NCBI GenBank assembly: GCA_001971685.1
Contig: CP019326.1
Location: 1,922,001 to 1,986,000 of the forward strand
Length of the DNA stretch: 64,000 nucleotides
Reading direction: 5' to 3'
DNA from: Halomonas sp. 1513
GTDB lineage: Bacteria > Pseudomonadota > Gammaproteobacteria > Pseudomonadales > Halomonadaceae
The position numbers were made by a program, and so were the translations under genes. Positions 1-8,577 of this stretch are shown here, in pieces; the stretch's first letter is position 1; each line of letters starts with the position of its first letter. The notes below the pieces were generated by a model that worked only from the letters and a program-made list of their open reading frames with translations, did not search any database and was not told the origin of the DNA.

Positions 1-11
1 ACATCTGATGT
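1..11. promoter_or_regulatory. candidate GntR-type operator (palindrome)
   Basis: The first 11 bases form a perfect palindrome, ACATC-T-GATGT. A second TCTGATGT copy follows at once, and TGTCATGT after that. Short palindromes of this type are common operators of FadR-subfamily GntR regulators, and such a regulator gene starts at 127. Autoregulation, or control of a divergent gene left of the window, is inference only. The site lies at the window edge and may be incomplete. Confidence 0.3.
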
Positions 12-126
12 CTGATGTCATGTGGTTTATACTAGTCAGGAATTTGGCATCCTTGCAAGCTAGGCTTGGCAACGTCCTAATGTCGTTTTGGTAGCATGCG
101 CTCTGGCGCTAACAGTGAGATACCCC

Positions 127-858
127 ATGAGTCTGAATCCCCGGCTTGCCACACGGCCCCTCTCGAACGACTCCTTCAGCGGCTCCATCGAGCGCAGCTC
201 CGTCGCCATGCAGATCCTCGAGCGGATCAAGACCGCGTTGATCCGAGGGGAGCTTCAGCCAGGCGACTACCTGCCATCGGAGAGCGAGCTCACCCACAGC
301 CTGGGCATCGGCAAGTCGAGTGTGCGCGAGGCGATCAAGATGCTGCAGGCGATCGGCGTGGTGGAAGTGCGCCGCGGGCAGGGCACGGTGATTCGCCGCG
401 AGCCGGGGGACCCGCTGGTCGATCCGATGGCCTTCGGCATGATCCTCGCCCGGGGCATGACCCGCGACGTGATGGAGTTTCGCCTGATGTTCGAGCCGGC
501 CTACACCCTCCAGGCGATGCATAACGCCACGCCGGAGGATCACGCGCGGATTCGCCAGGCCATCGAGGCCATGGAGGCGGCTATCGCCAACGGCGAACAG
601 ACCGCCCATCACGACGTAGCCTTCCATCGCGCGATCTTGGCGGCGACCCACAATCCGATGACCATCAGGGTCGGCGAGACGCTGATCCAGCTGATCGAAG
701 CCGCACTCGAGACCCCGATGCAGACGCTGCCCGAGGTGGCCCTGAAGGACCACAAGGCAATCTATGCCGCATTCCAGGCCGGCGACGCGGCGGGGGTCCA
801 GGCCGCCATTGAGGTGAGCAGCGAGAGCTGGGAAACCAACCTCACCTATGTGGATTAG
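127..858 (+). CDS. GntR family regulator, FadR/FCD subfamily
   Basis: A DNA-binding transcription regulator of 243 residues. Residues about 15-85 are the winged helix-turn-helix, with the typical 'LPSESELTHSLGIGKSSVRE' recognition region followed by a wing ending 'RRGQGTVI'. The rest is an all-helical FCD ligand domain. It keeps likely metal-binding residues (Asp and His in 'HHDVAFHRAI', His in 'KDHKAI'), so the effector is probably a carboxylate, as is usual for the family. ATG 127 is chosen over an in-frame GTG at 88 because the protein then begins just before the conserved domain. No target is evident on the right, where the next gene is another regulator. A palindrome at position 1 is a candidate operator. 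Confidence 0.85.
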   Translation: MSLNPRLATRPLSNDSFSGSIERSSVAMQILERIKTALIRGELQPGDYLPSESELTHSLGIGKSSVREAIKMLQAIGVVEVRRGQGTVIRREPGDPLVDPMAFGMILARGMTRDVMEFRLMFEPAYTLQAMHNATPEDHARIRQAIEAMEAAIANGEQTAHHDVAFHRAILAATHNPMTIRVGETLIQLIEAALETPMQTLPEVALKDHKAIYAAFQAGDAAGVQAAIEVSSESWETNLTYVD

Positions 859-865
859 CATGTGG

Positions 866-995
866 CTGCAATCGCGAATAAATTCGCTCCCATAGGGATA
901 TGGCGCCAAGGCTAATCAGTGGCAGTTTTAGCCGCGATGGGGTGGGTTTGGCCTGGCAGCGCTGCGCGCTGCAATCGCGACTGAAGTCGCTCCTA
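866..995. repeat. pair of REP-like elements
   Basis: The gap between the two regulator genes holds two related units. Both begin TGCAATCGCGA and continue into a small perfect hairpin followed by TCGCTCC. One hairpin is GCGAAT-AA-ATTCGC at 874-887 and the other is GCGACT-GA-AGTCGC at 977-990. This form resembles the REP elements of pseudomonads and relatives, which lie between genes and are moved by RAYT transposases. No RAYT gene is visible here. A related TAGCCGCGAT string lies between them. Confidence 0.55.
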
Positions 996-1014
996 CACTA
1001 AAATAGAGCTATGT

Positions 1015-1944
1015 ATGGAAATCCCTCACCAGCGCTTGATCTACTTCCAGCTGACGGTGGAGACCGGTTCGATCCGGGCGGCGGCGTCGCGGCTGGATAT
1101 CGCCGCCTCGGCGGTGAGCCGGCAGATCGGGCTGCTCGAGACGGCGCTGGATGCCAGCTTGCTGGAACGCCGCCGCGACGGCGTGCGGCCGACGCCGGTG
1201 GGGGAGATGCTGCTCGACTACTGCCAGCGCCGCACGCTGCTCGACCGCGAGTTCAGCGATGCGCTGGATGCCTACCAGCGCCTGGAGACCGGGCAGATCA
1301 CGCTGTGTATCGGCGAGGGCTTCGTGGGTGACGTGATCGACCACCCGCTGCGCGAATTCACCGAGGCGCACCGCGGCGTGCGCCTGGAGGTGGATACCGG
1401 CAGTACCAAGCAGATCATCGAGTCGGTGGTCAACGACGAGGCGCATATCGGCTTGATGTACCACGAGCAGGTGCATCCGCATCTGCGCTTCTGGTGCTCG
1501 ACGCGACAGCCGCTGGTGCTGCTGATGTCGCCCTGCCATGCCCTGGCCGGCGACAGCACGCCGCTGACCATCGAGCAGCTGGCGACCCATTCCATGGCGC
1601 TGTGGCATCCCGGCCACGGGGTCAGGTCGCTGGTGGATGCGGCGTTTCGCGAGGCCGGCCACCGGCCGGTGGTGGGCATTCAGACCGGCTCGCTGGAGGT
1701 GCTCAAGCACTCGGCGCGGGCCTCGCTGTGCGTGACGCTACTGCCGCGCTTTGCCGCGGCCAGGGAGCTCGAGGAGGGCACCCTGGTGGCGCGCGATGTG
1801 GTGGGGCGCCGCTTCAGCGAGGCCAACGCGCACATGGTGACACGGGTCGGCCGGCGGATGCCGCGGGCGGCGCTGCAGCTGCTGCGGCACTTGCAGCACT
1901 GGATGAGCGCCTTTCGCTGCGACGACCCGCCCGCCAGGCGTTGA
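1015..1944 (+). CDS. LysR-type transcriptional regulator
   Basis: A 309-residue LysR-type regulator. The N-terminal helix-turn-helix spans residues about 4-62 ('GSIRAAASRLDIAASAVSRQ' is the recognition stretch). A linker helix and a two-lobed periplasmic-binding-like effector domain follow, with 'ITLCIGEGFVGDVI' opening the first lobe. Length is normal for the family. It ends 10 bases from the end of the minus-strand aldehyde dehydrogenase gene, so it is convergent with that operon rather than divergent. Control of the operon is plausible but not shown by arrangement. The ribosome binding site before ATG 1015 is weak. Confidence 0.88.
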   Translation: MEIPHQRLIYFQLTVETGSIRAAASRLDIAASAVSRQIGLLETALDASLLERRRDGVRPTPVGEMLLDYCQRRTLLDREFSDALDAYQRLETGQITLCIGEGFVGDVIDHPLREFTEAHRGVRLEVDTGSTKQIIESVVNDEAHIGLMYHEQVHPHLRFWCSTRQPLVLLMSPCHALAGDSTPLTIEQLATHSMALWHPGHGVRSLVDAAFREAGHRPVVGIQTGSLEVLKHSARASLCVTLLPRFAAARELEEGTLVARDVVGRRFSEANAHMVTRVGRRMPRAALQLLRHLQHWMSAFRCDDPPARR

Positions 1945-1954
1945 GCGTGACGGC

Positions 1955-3505
1955 CTAGTGGCTGCCGTAGCCCATGGCGGCGCTGGCCTTGGCCGCGGTC
2001 TCGACCCAGACGCTGCGCGTGGTGGTGTATTCGCGCAGCCCATCCAGTCCACTGGAGCGGCCGTAGCCGCTGTCGCCGAAGCCGCCGAAGGGTGACATCA
2101 CGTTGATGCTCTTGTAGCCGTTGACCCACACCGTGCCGGCGCGCAGCTGATGGGCGACGCGCAGCGCCTTGCCGGTGTCCTGGCTCCACACCGCACCGGC
2201 GAGGCCGAACGGGCTGGCGTTGGCCAGCTCGATGGCGTCTTGCTCGTCGTCGAAGGTCATCACCACCAGCACCGGGCCGAACACCTCCTCCTGGGCGATC
2301 GCCATCTCGGGCCGCACCTTGGTGAGGATGGTGGGAGCCAGGAAGTTGCCCTCGGCGGCATCGCCCGGCAGGCCTTGTGGGAAGGTGCCGCCGCTCAGCA
2401 GCTCGGCGCCTTCGGCGATGGCTTCATCGATCAGCTGGCGTACGCGCTGGTACTGGGCGGCGTTCTGCAGGGGCCCCATGCGAGTCTCGTCTTCCCCCGG
2501 CAGGCCCACCTCGATGGTGGACGCCGCGGCGGCCAGGCGCTGGCAGAATGTTTCCGCGATGTCTTGCTGCAGCAGCAGCCGCGAGCCGGCCACGCAGCTC
2601 TGGCCGGCGGCGGCAAAGATCGCCGCCTGGGCGCCGGCCACGGCGTCGTCGAGGGCGGCGTCGGCAAACACGATATTGGCCGACTTGCCGCCCAGCTCCA
2701 GCACGCTGGGCACCAGCCGGCGGGCCCCCGCCTCGGCAATCAGCCGGCCGGTCTCGGGGGAGCCGACGAACACCAGCTTGGCGACCTGCGGATGGGTGGT
2801 GAGGGCGCTGCCGGTGGTGTGGCCGAGCCCATTGACGATATTGATCAAGCCGGCCGGCAGGCGGCCGCTGCGCTCGAGCAGCATGGCCAGCACGGCAGAC
2901 GTCAATGGGGTGAGCTCCGAGGGTTTGAGCACCGCGGCGTTGCCGGCGGCCAGCGCCGGGGCGAGCTGCCAGCCGCAGGTAAACAGCGGCGCGTTCCACG
3001 GGGTGATCTGGCCCACCACGCCGTAGGGCACGCGCTGCACGTAGTTGAGGTGGGAGCTGGGCACGTCGATGACCTCGCCGTGCTGCTTGTCGCACCAGCC
3101 GGCGAAGTACTCGAACATCTCGCGGACCTTGTCGACTTCGCCGCGGCAGTCGCGAATCGGCTTGCCGGCGATCAGGCTCTCGAGCCTGGCCAGGTTCTCT
3201 TCATGGCCTTCCAGACCGCGGGAGGCGGACTGCAGGCGCCGGCCGCGCTCGCTGGCGGTGAGCGCCATCCACTCGCGCTGAGCGCGGTTGCCGGCCTCGA
3301 CGGCCTGCTGCACCACCGTGGCGCCGGCATCCCGGTAGTCCAGCAGCGGCTGGTTGGTGACCGGGTCCTGCAGGGTGATGGTGTCGCCGTCACCGGCGAG
3401 GAACTGGCCGTCTACCCAGTTGGCGTGGGGCTGGTGCGGGTCGAGTCCGTAGGCATCGAGCAGCAGGCTGAGACGGTCGCGGGTCTGTTGGTTGAGGGCA
3501 TTCAT
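1955..3505 (-). CDS. NAD(P)-dependent aldehyde dehydrogenase
   Basis: A 516-residue member of the ALDH superfamily, which oxidises aldehydes to acids with NAD(P). The catalytic cysteine is visible as Cys304 in 'GQSCVAGSR' and the general-base glutamate as Glu270 in 'LELGGKSANIVFADA'. Their spacing of 34 is the family norm. 'EEVFGPVL' near residue 410 closes the cofactor region. ATG 3505 follows a strong AGGAGG and overlaps the stop of the dehydrogenase upstream (ATGA), so the two are translationally coupled. It is the last gene of the operon. The substrate cannot be read from sequence. It resembles the betaine-aldehyde and semialdehyde dehydrogenase branch generally. Confidence 0.93.
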   Translation of the reverse strand: MNALNQQTRDRLSLLLDAYGLDPHQPHANWVDGQFLAGDGDTITLQDPVTNQPLLDYRDAGATVVQQAVEAGNRAQREWMALTASERGRRLQSASRGLEGHEENLARLESLIAGKPIRDCRGEVDKVREMFEYFAGWCDKQHGEVIDVPSSHLNYVQRVPYGVVGQITPWNAPLFTCGWQLAPALAAGNAAVLKPSELTPLTSAVLAMLLERSGRLPAGLINIVNGLGHTTGSALTTHPQVAKLVFVGSPETGRLIAEAGARRLVPSVLELGGKSANIVFADAALDDAVAGAQAAIFAAAGQSCVAGSRLLLQQDIAETFCQRLAAAASTIEVGLPGEDETRMGPLQNAAQYQRVRQLIDEAIAEGAELLSGGTFPQGLPGDAAEGNFLAPTILTKVRPEMAIAQEEVFGPVLVVMTFDDEQDAIELANASPFGLAGAVWSQDTGKALRVAHQLRAGTVWVNGYKSINVMSPFGGFGDSGYGRSSGLDGLREYTTTRSVWVETAAKASAAMGYGSH

Positions 3506-4410
3506 GCCGAGTCCTCCTGGGGCTGGCCGGCGGCGTAGCGCTGGGCGGCGTGGAGCAGGTGCTGGGTGATGCGGTTGAAGTCTTCGCCATCGTCCAGCGC
3601 CAGGCGCTCGTCGTGCCAGGCGTCGCGCACCCGCTCGAGCAGGCCGTCGTCGAGGCCCAGGCGCTGGGCGGTCTGCTGGGCGAGGCGCAGGTCCTTGCGC
3701 ATCAGGCCCATGCTGAAGCCGGAGTCGAAACTCGCGTCGAGGATCCAGCGCGGGAAGTTGACCTCGCTGACCGCGCTGCGGCCCGAGCCGCTGTTGAGCC
3801 CCTGCAGGCAGGCGGCCGGGTCGACGCCGGCGCGCTGGGCCATGGCCACGGCCTCGGCGGTGGTCAGCAGGTGGGCGGCGCACAGGTAGTTGTTGGCGAG
3901 CTTGACCACGTGGCCGCTGCCGGCCTCGCCGACGTGGGTGATGCTCTTGGTCATGGCCTCGAGCATTGGCCGGGCGCGCTCCAGGGTGGCGGGCTCGCCG
4001 CCCACCAGCATGCCGAGCTGGCCGCTGTGGGCGCCGCTGGGGCCGCCGCTGACCGGGGCATCGAGCCACTCGAGCCCGGCGGCGATGATCTTGGCCGCAA
4101 GCTGGCGCGATTCGACCGGGTCGCTGGTCGAGGTGTCAACGATCAGGCTGCCCTTGGCCGCCTGTGTCAGCAGTCCCGGGGTATCTTCGAGCACCGTGCG
4201 GACATGCGCCGAGGTGGGCAGCGACAGCAGGTAGGCGTCGGTGCTGGCCAGGGCGTCCGGCGCGGCGGTGGCGACGCCCTCGGCGGCGAGGCGCTCCCGC
4301 GCTGCGCTGTCGATATCGCTGCCCTGCACCTGGAAGCCGGCCCGGTGCAGGGTCAGGGCCATGCCGCGGCCCATGTTGCCGAGGCCAATGACGGTAACGG
4401 AGTTGATCAA
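3502..4410 (-). CDS. beta-hydroxyacid dehydrogenase (3-hydroxyisobutyrate dehydrogenase family)
   Basis: A 302-residue NAD(P)-dependent dehydrogenase. It begins with a Rossmann motif 'GLGNMGRGMALTLHRAG', then carries the substrate-binding 'DAPVSGGPSGAHSGQLGML' and the catalytic-lysine region 'GSGHVVKLANNYLC' near residue 170. These are the three signatures of the 3-hydroxyisobutyrate, tartronate-semialdehyde and glyoxylate/succinate-semialdehyde reductase family. Adjacent enzymes suggest it and the ALDH act successively on a hydroxyacid-semialdehyde pair, but the exact substrate is unknown. Start ATG 4410 is 13 bases downstream of the M20 gene in the same operon. Confidence 0.9.
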   Translation of the reverse strand: MINSVTVIGLGNMGRGMALTLHRAGFQVQGSDIDSAARERLAAEGVATAAPDALASTDAYLLSLPTSAHVRTVLEDTPGLLTQAAKGSLIVDTSTSDPVESRQLAAKIIAAGLEWLDAPVSGGPSGAHSGQLGMLVGGEPATLERARPMLEAMTKSITHVGEAGSGHVVKLANNYLCAAHLLTTAEAVAMAQRAGVDPAACLQGLNSGSGRSAVSEVNFPRWILDASFDSGFSMGLMRKDLRLAQQTAQRLGLDDGLLERVRDAWHDERLALDDGEDFNRITQHLLHAAQRYAAGQPQEDSA

Positions 4411-4423
4411 GGTGACCTCCAGA

Positions 4424-5611
4424 TCAGCGGGTATCGGAGTGTTGGGCCAGCAGCGTCTGGACGAGTTGGGTCCAATAGCTCACGCCGATGGGCGACAGGG
4501 CGTCGTTGAAGTCGTAGTGGGGGTTGTGCAAGGCGGCGCTGCGTTCGCCGTTGCCGAGCCAGATGTAGGCCCCGGGGCGCTCGCGCAGCATGAAGGCGAA
4601 GTCCTCCGAGGCCATGCTGGGCGGCAGGTCGCGGTGCACGCGGGCGATCTGCGGCATCGCCTCGAGCACCTCGGCGCAGCGCTGGGCGTGTTCCGGGGTG
4701 TTGAAGGTCGCCGGGTAGCGCGGCTGGTAGTCGAGGTCGGCCTGCAGGCCGTGGAACTGGGCCAGCCCATCCACCGCCTGCGCGAAGCGCTGGGCCAGAT
4801 GCTCGCGCAGCGGTTCATCGAAGCAGCGCAGCGTGCCGCGCAGCTCCAGCGTCTCGGGAATGACGTTGAAGGCGTCGCCGGCATGGATCTGGGTGACGCT
4901 TAGCACCGCCGTCTGATGCGCCGGGGTCTCGCGGCTGATCAGCCCCTGCAGTTGAGTGACCAGCTGCGAGGCGGCGAGTATCACATCGCTGCCCAGGTGG
5001 GGCATGGCGGCGTGGCAGCCGCTGCCCGTGAGCCTGAGCGTGAAGACATCGAAGGCGGCCATCACCGCGCTGTCGTGCACCGCGGCCTCGCCGACGGCAA
5101 GCCCCGGCCAGTTGTGGACGCCGTAGACGGCGTCCATCGGAAAGTCCTCGAACAGACCCTCCTCGACCATCACCCGGCCGCCGCCTTCGCTCTCCTCGGC
5201 GGGCTGGAAGATGAAGTGCACGCGCCCGGCGAACTCGGGCGCGTCGGCCAGCTGGCAGGCGGCACCCAGCAGCATGGTGGTGTGGCCGTCGTGGCCACAC
5301 GCATGCATCTTGCCGGGGGTTCGGGAGGCGTAGTCGAGGCCGGTGGCCTCGGGCACGTCAAGGGCGTCGATATCGGCGCGCAGGCCGATGCTGGGCCCTT
5401 CGCCAAGGTTGCCATCGAGGGTGGCGACGATACCGGTACCGCCGCCCAGGCCGGTGACGATGTCGAGCCCGGCCCCGCGCAGGATCTCGGCGATCCGGCG
5501 GCTGGTGCGATGCTCCTCGAAGGCGGTCTCCGGGTGCTGGTGGAAGTCGTGACGCCACTCGCGCAGCGTCTCCGGGTCGATCTGGATGTCGGTCATGGTG
5601 CTGGTATTCAT
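4424..5611 (-). CDS. M20 family amidohydrolase (hippurate hydrolase / IAA-amino acid hydrolase type)
   Basis: A 395-residue metal-dependent amidohydrolase that would cleave an N-acyl amino acid or similar amide. The metal site is visible in 'MHACGHDGHTTMLLG' (Cys and His ligands), 'PAEESEGGGRVM' (Glu pair), 'GVHNWP' (His) and a C-terminal 'LHNPHYDFND'. The lid/dimerisation domain is the middle third. There is no secretion signal, so it is cytoplasmic. It follows the DUF3100 membrane protein by 10 bases. That pairing suggests the membrane protein imports or exports the amide or its product. A second in-frame ATG lies six codons in. Confidence 0.9.
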   Translation of the reverse strand: MNTSTMTDIQIDPETLREWRHDFHQHPETAFEEHRTSRRIAEILRGAGLDIVTGLGGGTGIVATLDGNLGEGPSIGLRADIDALDVPEATGLDYASRTPGKMHACGHDGHTTMLLGAACQLADAPEFAGRVHFIFQPAEESEGGGRVMVEEGLFEDFPMDAVYGVHNWPGLAVGEAAVHDSAVMAAFDVFTLRLTGSGCHAAMPHLGSDVILAASQLVTQLQGLISRETPAHQTAVLSVTQIHAGDAFNVIPETLELRGTLRCFDEPLREHLAQRFAQAVDGLAQFHGLQADLDYQPRYPATFNTPEHAQRCAEVLEAMPQIARVHRDLPPSMASEDFAFMLRERPGAYIWLGNGERSAALHNPHYDFNDALSPIGVSYWTQLVQTLLAQHSDTR

Positions 5612-5621
5612 GGTGCTGACC

Positions 5622-6920
5622 TCACAGCAGCGCGTTGGCGATCAGGGCAGACGAAACGAAGGTGCCGGTGAAGACCAGCAGGGCCAGGATCACCAGCTTC
5701 CAGCCCGCCTGGCGGAACATCTTCAATTCGCGAGTGGTCAGCGCCAGGCCGGCATAGGCCAGCACCGGGGTGACGATGGCCAGGAAGTTGACCGCGCTGA
5801 GCTGTTCGACCAACCAGGCGTTGCCCGGGGTCCAGGGCAGGGTGAACAGGATGCTGACCAGCGAGACCCAGGCCACGCCGGGCAGGTAGAACGGCGCATA
5901 GCGCGTGACGGCTAGGCCGATCATGGTCATCACGTAGAGGATCAGCATGCCCGGCAGGGCCTCGATCAGGCCGGCGCCGTTGATGGTGTTGGCGACCCAG
6001 GCGACGCCACAGGCGGCGGCCATGACGATGGCGGTCTTGCCGAGGTCCTGCTCGGGGCGCGGCTCGGCGGGGATGTCGTCGTCAGCGGATGCGCTGGCGG
6101 TGACCTGGGCGCCTACCGGCTTGGCCTTGCGCTTGCCGCTGAGCAGCGAGTAGAGCTTCTCGGCGATGGGCAGCGCCACGAACAGCGTGAGGTAGAGCCC
6201 GGTGGCGTAGGTCATCAGGTTGCTGGCGCCGGAGAAGGCGAGCAGCTCATCGCGCATCTCCGGCAGCGAGCCGGCAATGGCCGCGGAGCAGGCGGCAACC
6301 ATGCTGCCGCTACCCACACCGCAAGCCATGGCCAGCGCACGCGGGTCGAGAATGTCCAGCGAGGTCAGGTAGCCGGCCATCAGCGCGAACCACAGGGTAC
6401 CGAACATGGTGCCGACCACGTAGGTGCCCATCACGCCGATGCCTTCCGGGCCCTTGAGGCCGTACTTGTCGGAGATCACGGCAATATTGGGTTCGCGGGC
6501 TATCGAGTAGGTGGCACCGATCGACTCGCGACCCATCTTGAACACCAGCACGGCGACGGGCAGCGCGATCAGCATGGTGCCGAGATTGCCCAGCTCCTGA
6601 AGGATCAGCGCCGGGCCGGCATCGATGAGGTCTTCGATGGCCGGGCCGATAGTGGTACCGAAGCGCGCGATGAACGGCATGATCGACAGCAGGATCAGCG
6701 GGCCGGCGGCCACACTGATGCGCTGAGGAAAGACCTTTGCCGCGGTGCGCGTAACGTTGGGGTTGAGCAGCACGCCGAGAATGAAGGCGTAGAACAGCGG
6801 CAGCAGCAGCAGGGAGCCGGGCCCCATGGGAATCTGCTGGATACCGATGAATTCGGAGAGTAGCGAAACGAGGATCACCAGCGCATGCAGGCGCCAGTCG
6901 AGTAGCGTCGAGAGAGGCAT
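5622..6920 (-). CDS. DUF3100 family membrane protein, putative transporter
   Basis: A polytopic inner-membrane protein of 432 residues with roughly eleven or twelve hydrophobic segments. A hydrophilic loop near residues 235-280 ('SGKRKAKPVGAQ...') divides it in half. The opening 'FIGIQQIPMGPGSLLLLPLFYAF' region and 'GVGSGSMVAACSAAIAGSLPE' in the middle match what I recall of the DUF3100 family. These proteins often neighbour M20 amidohydrolases and have no established substrate. It is first in the operon, so its product may be the uptake or exchange step for the amidohydrolase substrate. The two-fold layout fits a secondary carrier. Transport itself is inference. Confidence 0.75.
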   Translation of the reverse strand: MPLSTLLDWRLHALVILVSLLSEFIGIQQIPMGPGSLLLLPLFYAFILGVLLNPNVTRTAAKVFPQRISVAAGPLILLSIMPFIARFGTTIGPAIEDLIDAGPALILQELGNLGTMLIALPVAVLVFKMGRESIGATYSIAREPNIAVISDKYGLKGPEGIGVMGTYVVGTMFGTLWFALMAGYLTSLDILDPRALAMACGVGSGSMVAACSAAIAGSLPEMRDELLAFSGASNLMTYATGLYLTLFVALPIAEKLYSLLSGKRKAKPVGAQVTASASADDDIPAEPRPEQDLGKTAIVMAAACGVAWVANTINGAGLIEALPGMLILYVMTMIGLAVTRYAPFYLPGVAWVSLVSILFTLPWTPGNAWLVEQLSAVNFLAIVTPVLAYAGLALTTRELKMFRQAGWKLVILALLVFTGTFVSSALIANALL

Positions 6921-7071
6921 GGGACGTCCTTCCTGATCGGATTGTGATTGTTGATATGCCTGCGGTGTACGTCCCTGAGTATTGTGAAGCCCCCTGCGCT
7001 AATGAAAGGTGAAGCGCGTTCTGATTTTTAGGCCACAGATGCAGGGCTTTGCGGTAGGGCGCTAAAGCGGA
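6921..7071 (-). promoter_or_regulatory. leader of the DUF3100-M20-dehydrogenase operon
   Basis: This noncoding stretch lies between the operon's first gene and the EAL remnant and must hold the operon promoter. I see no convincing -35/-10 pair and no clear inverted repeat. It is distinctly more AT-rich than the genes on either side. Confidence 0.4.
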
Positions 7072-7300
7072 TCACTTATAGGCCGACGTGACCGTTACAC
7101 CTTCTACAAGATGCTCCAGGTAATCATCCAGGGGCATGGGATGGGCGATACCAAAGCCTTGGAGAAAGTCGACACCCAGGCCGGCAAGAATATCGATCTG
7201 GGCCTGATTCTCAACGAACTCGGCCACTACCCGAACGTTGAGATAGTTGGCTAGCGCGCAGGTGCTTCTGACTATTTCCTGCCGACCCGTTTGACGATGC
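7072..7300 (-). pseudogene. C-terminal remnant of an EAL domain protein
   Basis: Reading the minus strand from about 7300 down to the stop at 7074-7072 gives some 75 codons without interruption. They resemble the end of a cyclic-di-GMP phosphodiesterase EAL domain: 'QEIVRSTCALANYLNVRV', then 'VAEFVENQAQIDILAGLGV', then 'DFLQGFGIAHPMPLDD'. The usual AEGVE motif reads AEFVE here. The first three-quarters of the domain, including the EAL motif, is gone. The frame differs from the TTT receptor gene, which overruns its 5' side. No start codon or ribosome site is evident, so this is a decayed fragment left by a deletion or rearrangement. Confidence 0.75.
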
Positions 7301-7307
7301 GCACTGC

Positions 7308-8318
7308 CTACCGTAGTAGCGGGGCGTACTGCCGAACGGCGCGATAGCCCTCGTCGACCAGCGCCTGGCTCTCGTCGGGCGAGACCCAGGCGGCGCCGAT
7401 GCCTGCCTCGCTGGCCCAGGCCTGGAATTCATCGCTCTCCAGGGTTTCCCGATAGGCCTGGATCAGGCGCTCGTAGCGCTCGGGATACGCTTCCTGGAGC
7501 GCGGCGTGAACGATCAGTCCGGTGACATTGCCGCCAATCAGCGGCAGCGGATCGACGCCGAGATGCTGCATTTCGTCATTGAACAGCGGTGCGTCCCAAT
7601 TGTCGCTGGGCGCGTCATTGACCACTGCCAGGGCGCGCACCTCGTCGCTGATCGACAGCGCGGCTTCGGCGGCGAGGATCTCGAAGTCGACCTGGTTGCC
7701 GGCCAGCGCCGCGCGCAGCGGGGCGCCGCCGCTGTAGGTGGCGAAGCGCACGTTATCGTGTTCGATCTCCAGCGCATCCATCATCACCAGGGTCTGCAGG
7801 TGGCCGCCGTTGCCGACGATGATCCCGGAGCTGACCTCGCCGGGCTCGCGCATCGCCTCGATCAACTCCTCCAGGGAGTGATAGGGGCTAACGTTGTGTA
7901 CTGCCACGATGCCGTAGTCATTCCACTGGGCGCTGAGCAGTTGGAAGTCTTCCCACGCTACCGGGGCGCCGCCGACTTCGATGGCGCTGGCGAGATAGGG
8001 CGTAGCTTGCATGACCAGCAGGGTCTGGCCGTCCGCGGCCTGCCGCTGGAAGTAGGTGGCGCCCAGTGCGCCGGCGCCGCCGGGGCGGTTGATGATGCTG
8101 ATCGGCACCTCGAGGCGTGGCGACATATGCTCGGCCAGGCCGCGCGCCATGCGGTCCGCGCTGCCACCGGCGTCGAAGGGCACCACGATCTCGATCGGAT
8201 CTTGTGGCCAGTCGGCGTGGGCGGCGCTGATCACGCCGGCGCTCACTACCAGGCATGAGAGACCGGCGCTGACGGCGGGCAGGCAGTGCTTGATGGCTGG
8301 GCGGTAGGCGTGGTTCAT
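7308..8318 (-). CDS. tripartite tricarboxylate transporter (TTT) substrate-binding protein
   Basis: A 336-residue periplasmic solute receptor of the Bug/TctC family. The N-terminus has a Sec signal peptide ending 'VISAAHA' before the mature 'DWPQDPIEIVVPFDAGGSAD', which is the family's hallmark carboxylate-binding beta-strand and loop. 'NRPGGAGALGATYFQ' follows. No TctA or TctB membrane components lie nearby, so it is an orphan, which is common for Bug proteins. ATG 8318 is chosen over an in-frame start at 8354 because the signal peptide then has a normal length. The 3' end abuts an EAL remnant, marking a rearrangement junction. Confidence 0.88.
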   Translation of the reverse strand: MNHAYRPAIKHCLPAVSAGLSCLVVSAGVISAAHADWPQDPIEIVVPFDAGGSADRMARGLAEHMSPRLEVPISIINRPGGAGALGATYFQRQAADGQTLLVMQATPYLASAIEVGGAPVAWEDFQLLSAQWNDYGIVAVHNVSPYHSLEELIEAMREPGEVSSGIIVGNGGHLQTLVMMDALEIEHDNVRFATYSGGAPLRAALAGNQVDFEILAAEAALSISDEVRALAVVNDAPSDNWDAPLFNDEMQHLGVDPLPLIGGNVTGLIVHAALQEAYPERYERLIQAYRETLESDEFQAWASEAGIGAAWVSPDESQALVDEGYRAVRQYAPLLR

Positions 8319-8577
8319 GGGGGCGTCTCTGGTGTTGTTGTTAGGGCGCAACACTCATGACAATAAGCGCATCTGGGGCGCGTGATAATCATTATTCGTG
8401 GATGGGACTGGTCATTAGTCGCGCCTGGCGCTCCAGAATTAGTTGAACAGCGAGACCCTGGCCAACGTCAGAGTAGCCCCGCGAACGGCGGCTTTTCGAC
8501 GCTTTGACCATTAGCCGCCTGGTTATCATGGCAGCCTGAACGAGGTCTCTTTCGAGTCATCTACCACGGGCGAGCGC
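8319..8577. other. intergenic region between divergent TTT receptor and stator genes
   Basis: These 259 bases separate two divergent genes and should hold both promoters. TTGACC at 8504-8509 and TATCAT at 8524-8529 are close to sigma-70 boxes facing the stator genes, but the spacer is only 14 bases. No sigma-28 promoter (TAAA-N15-GCCGATAA) is visible, unlike the main motAB operon. Confidence 0.35.
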
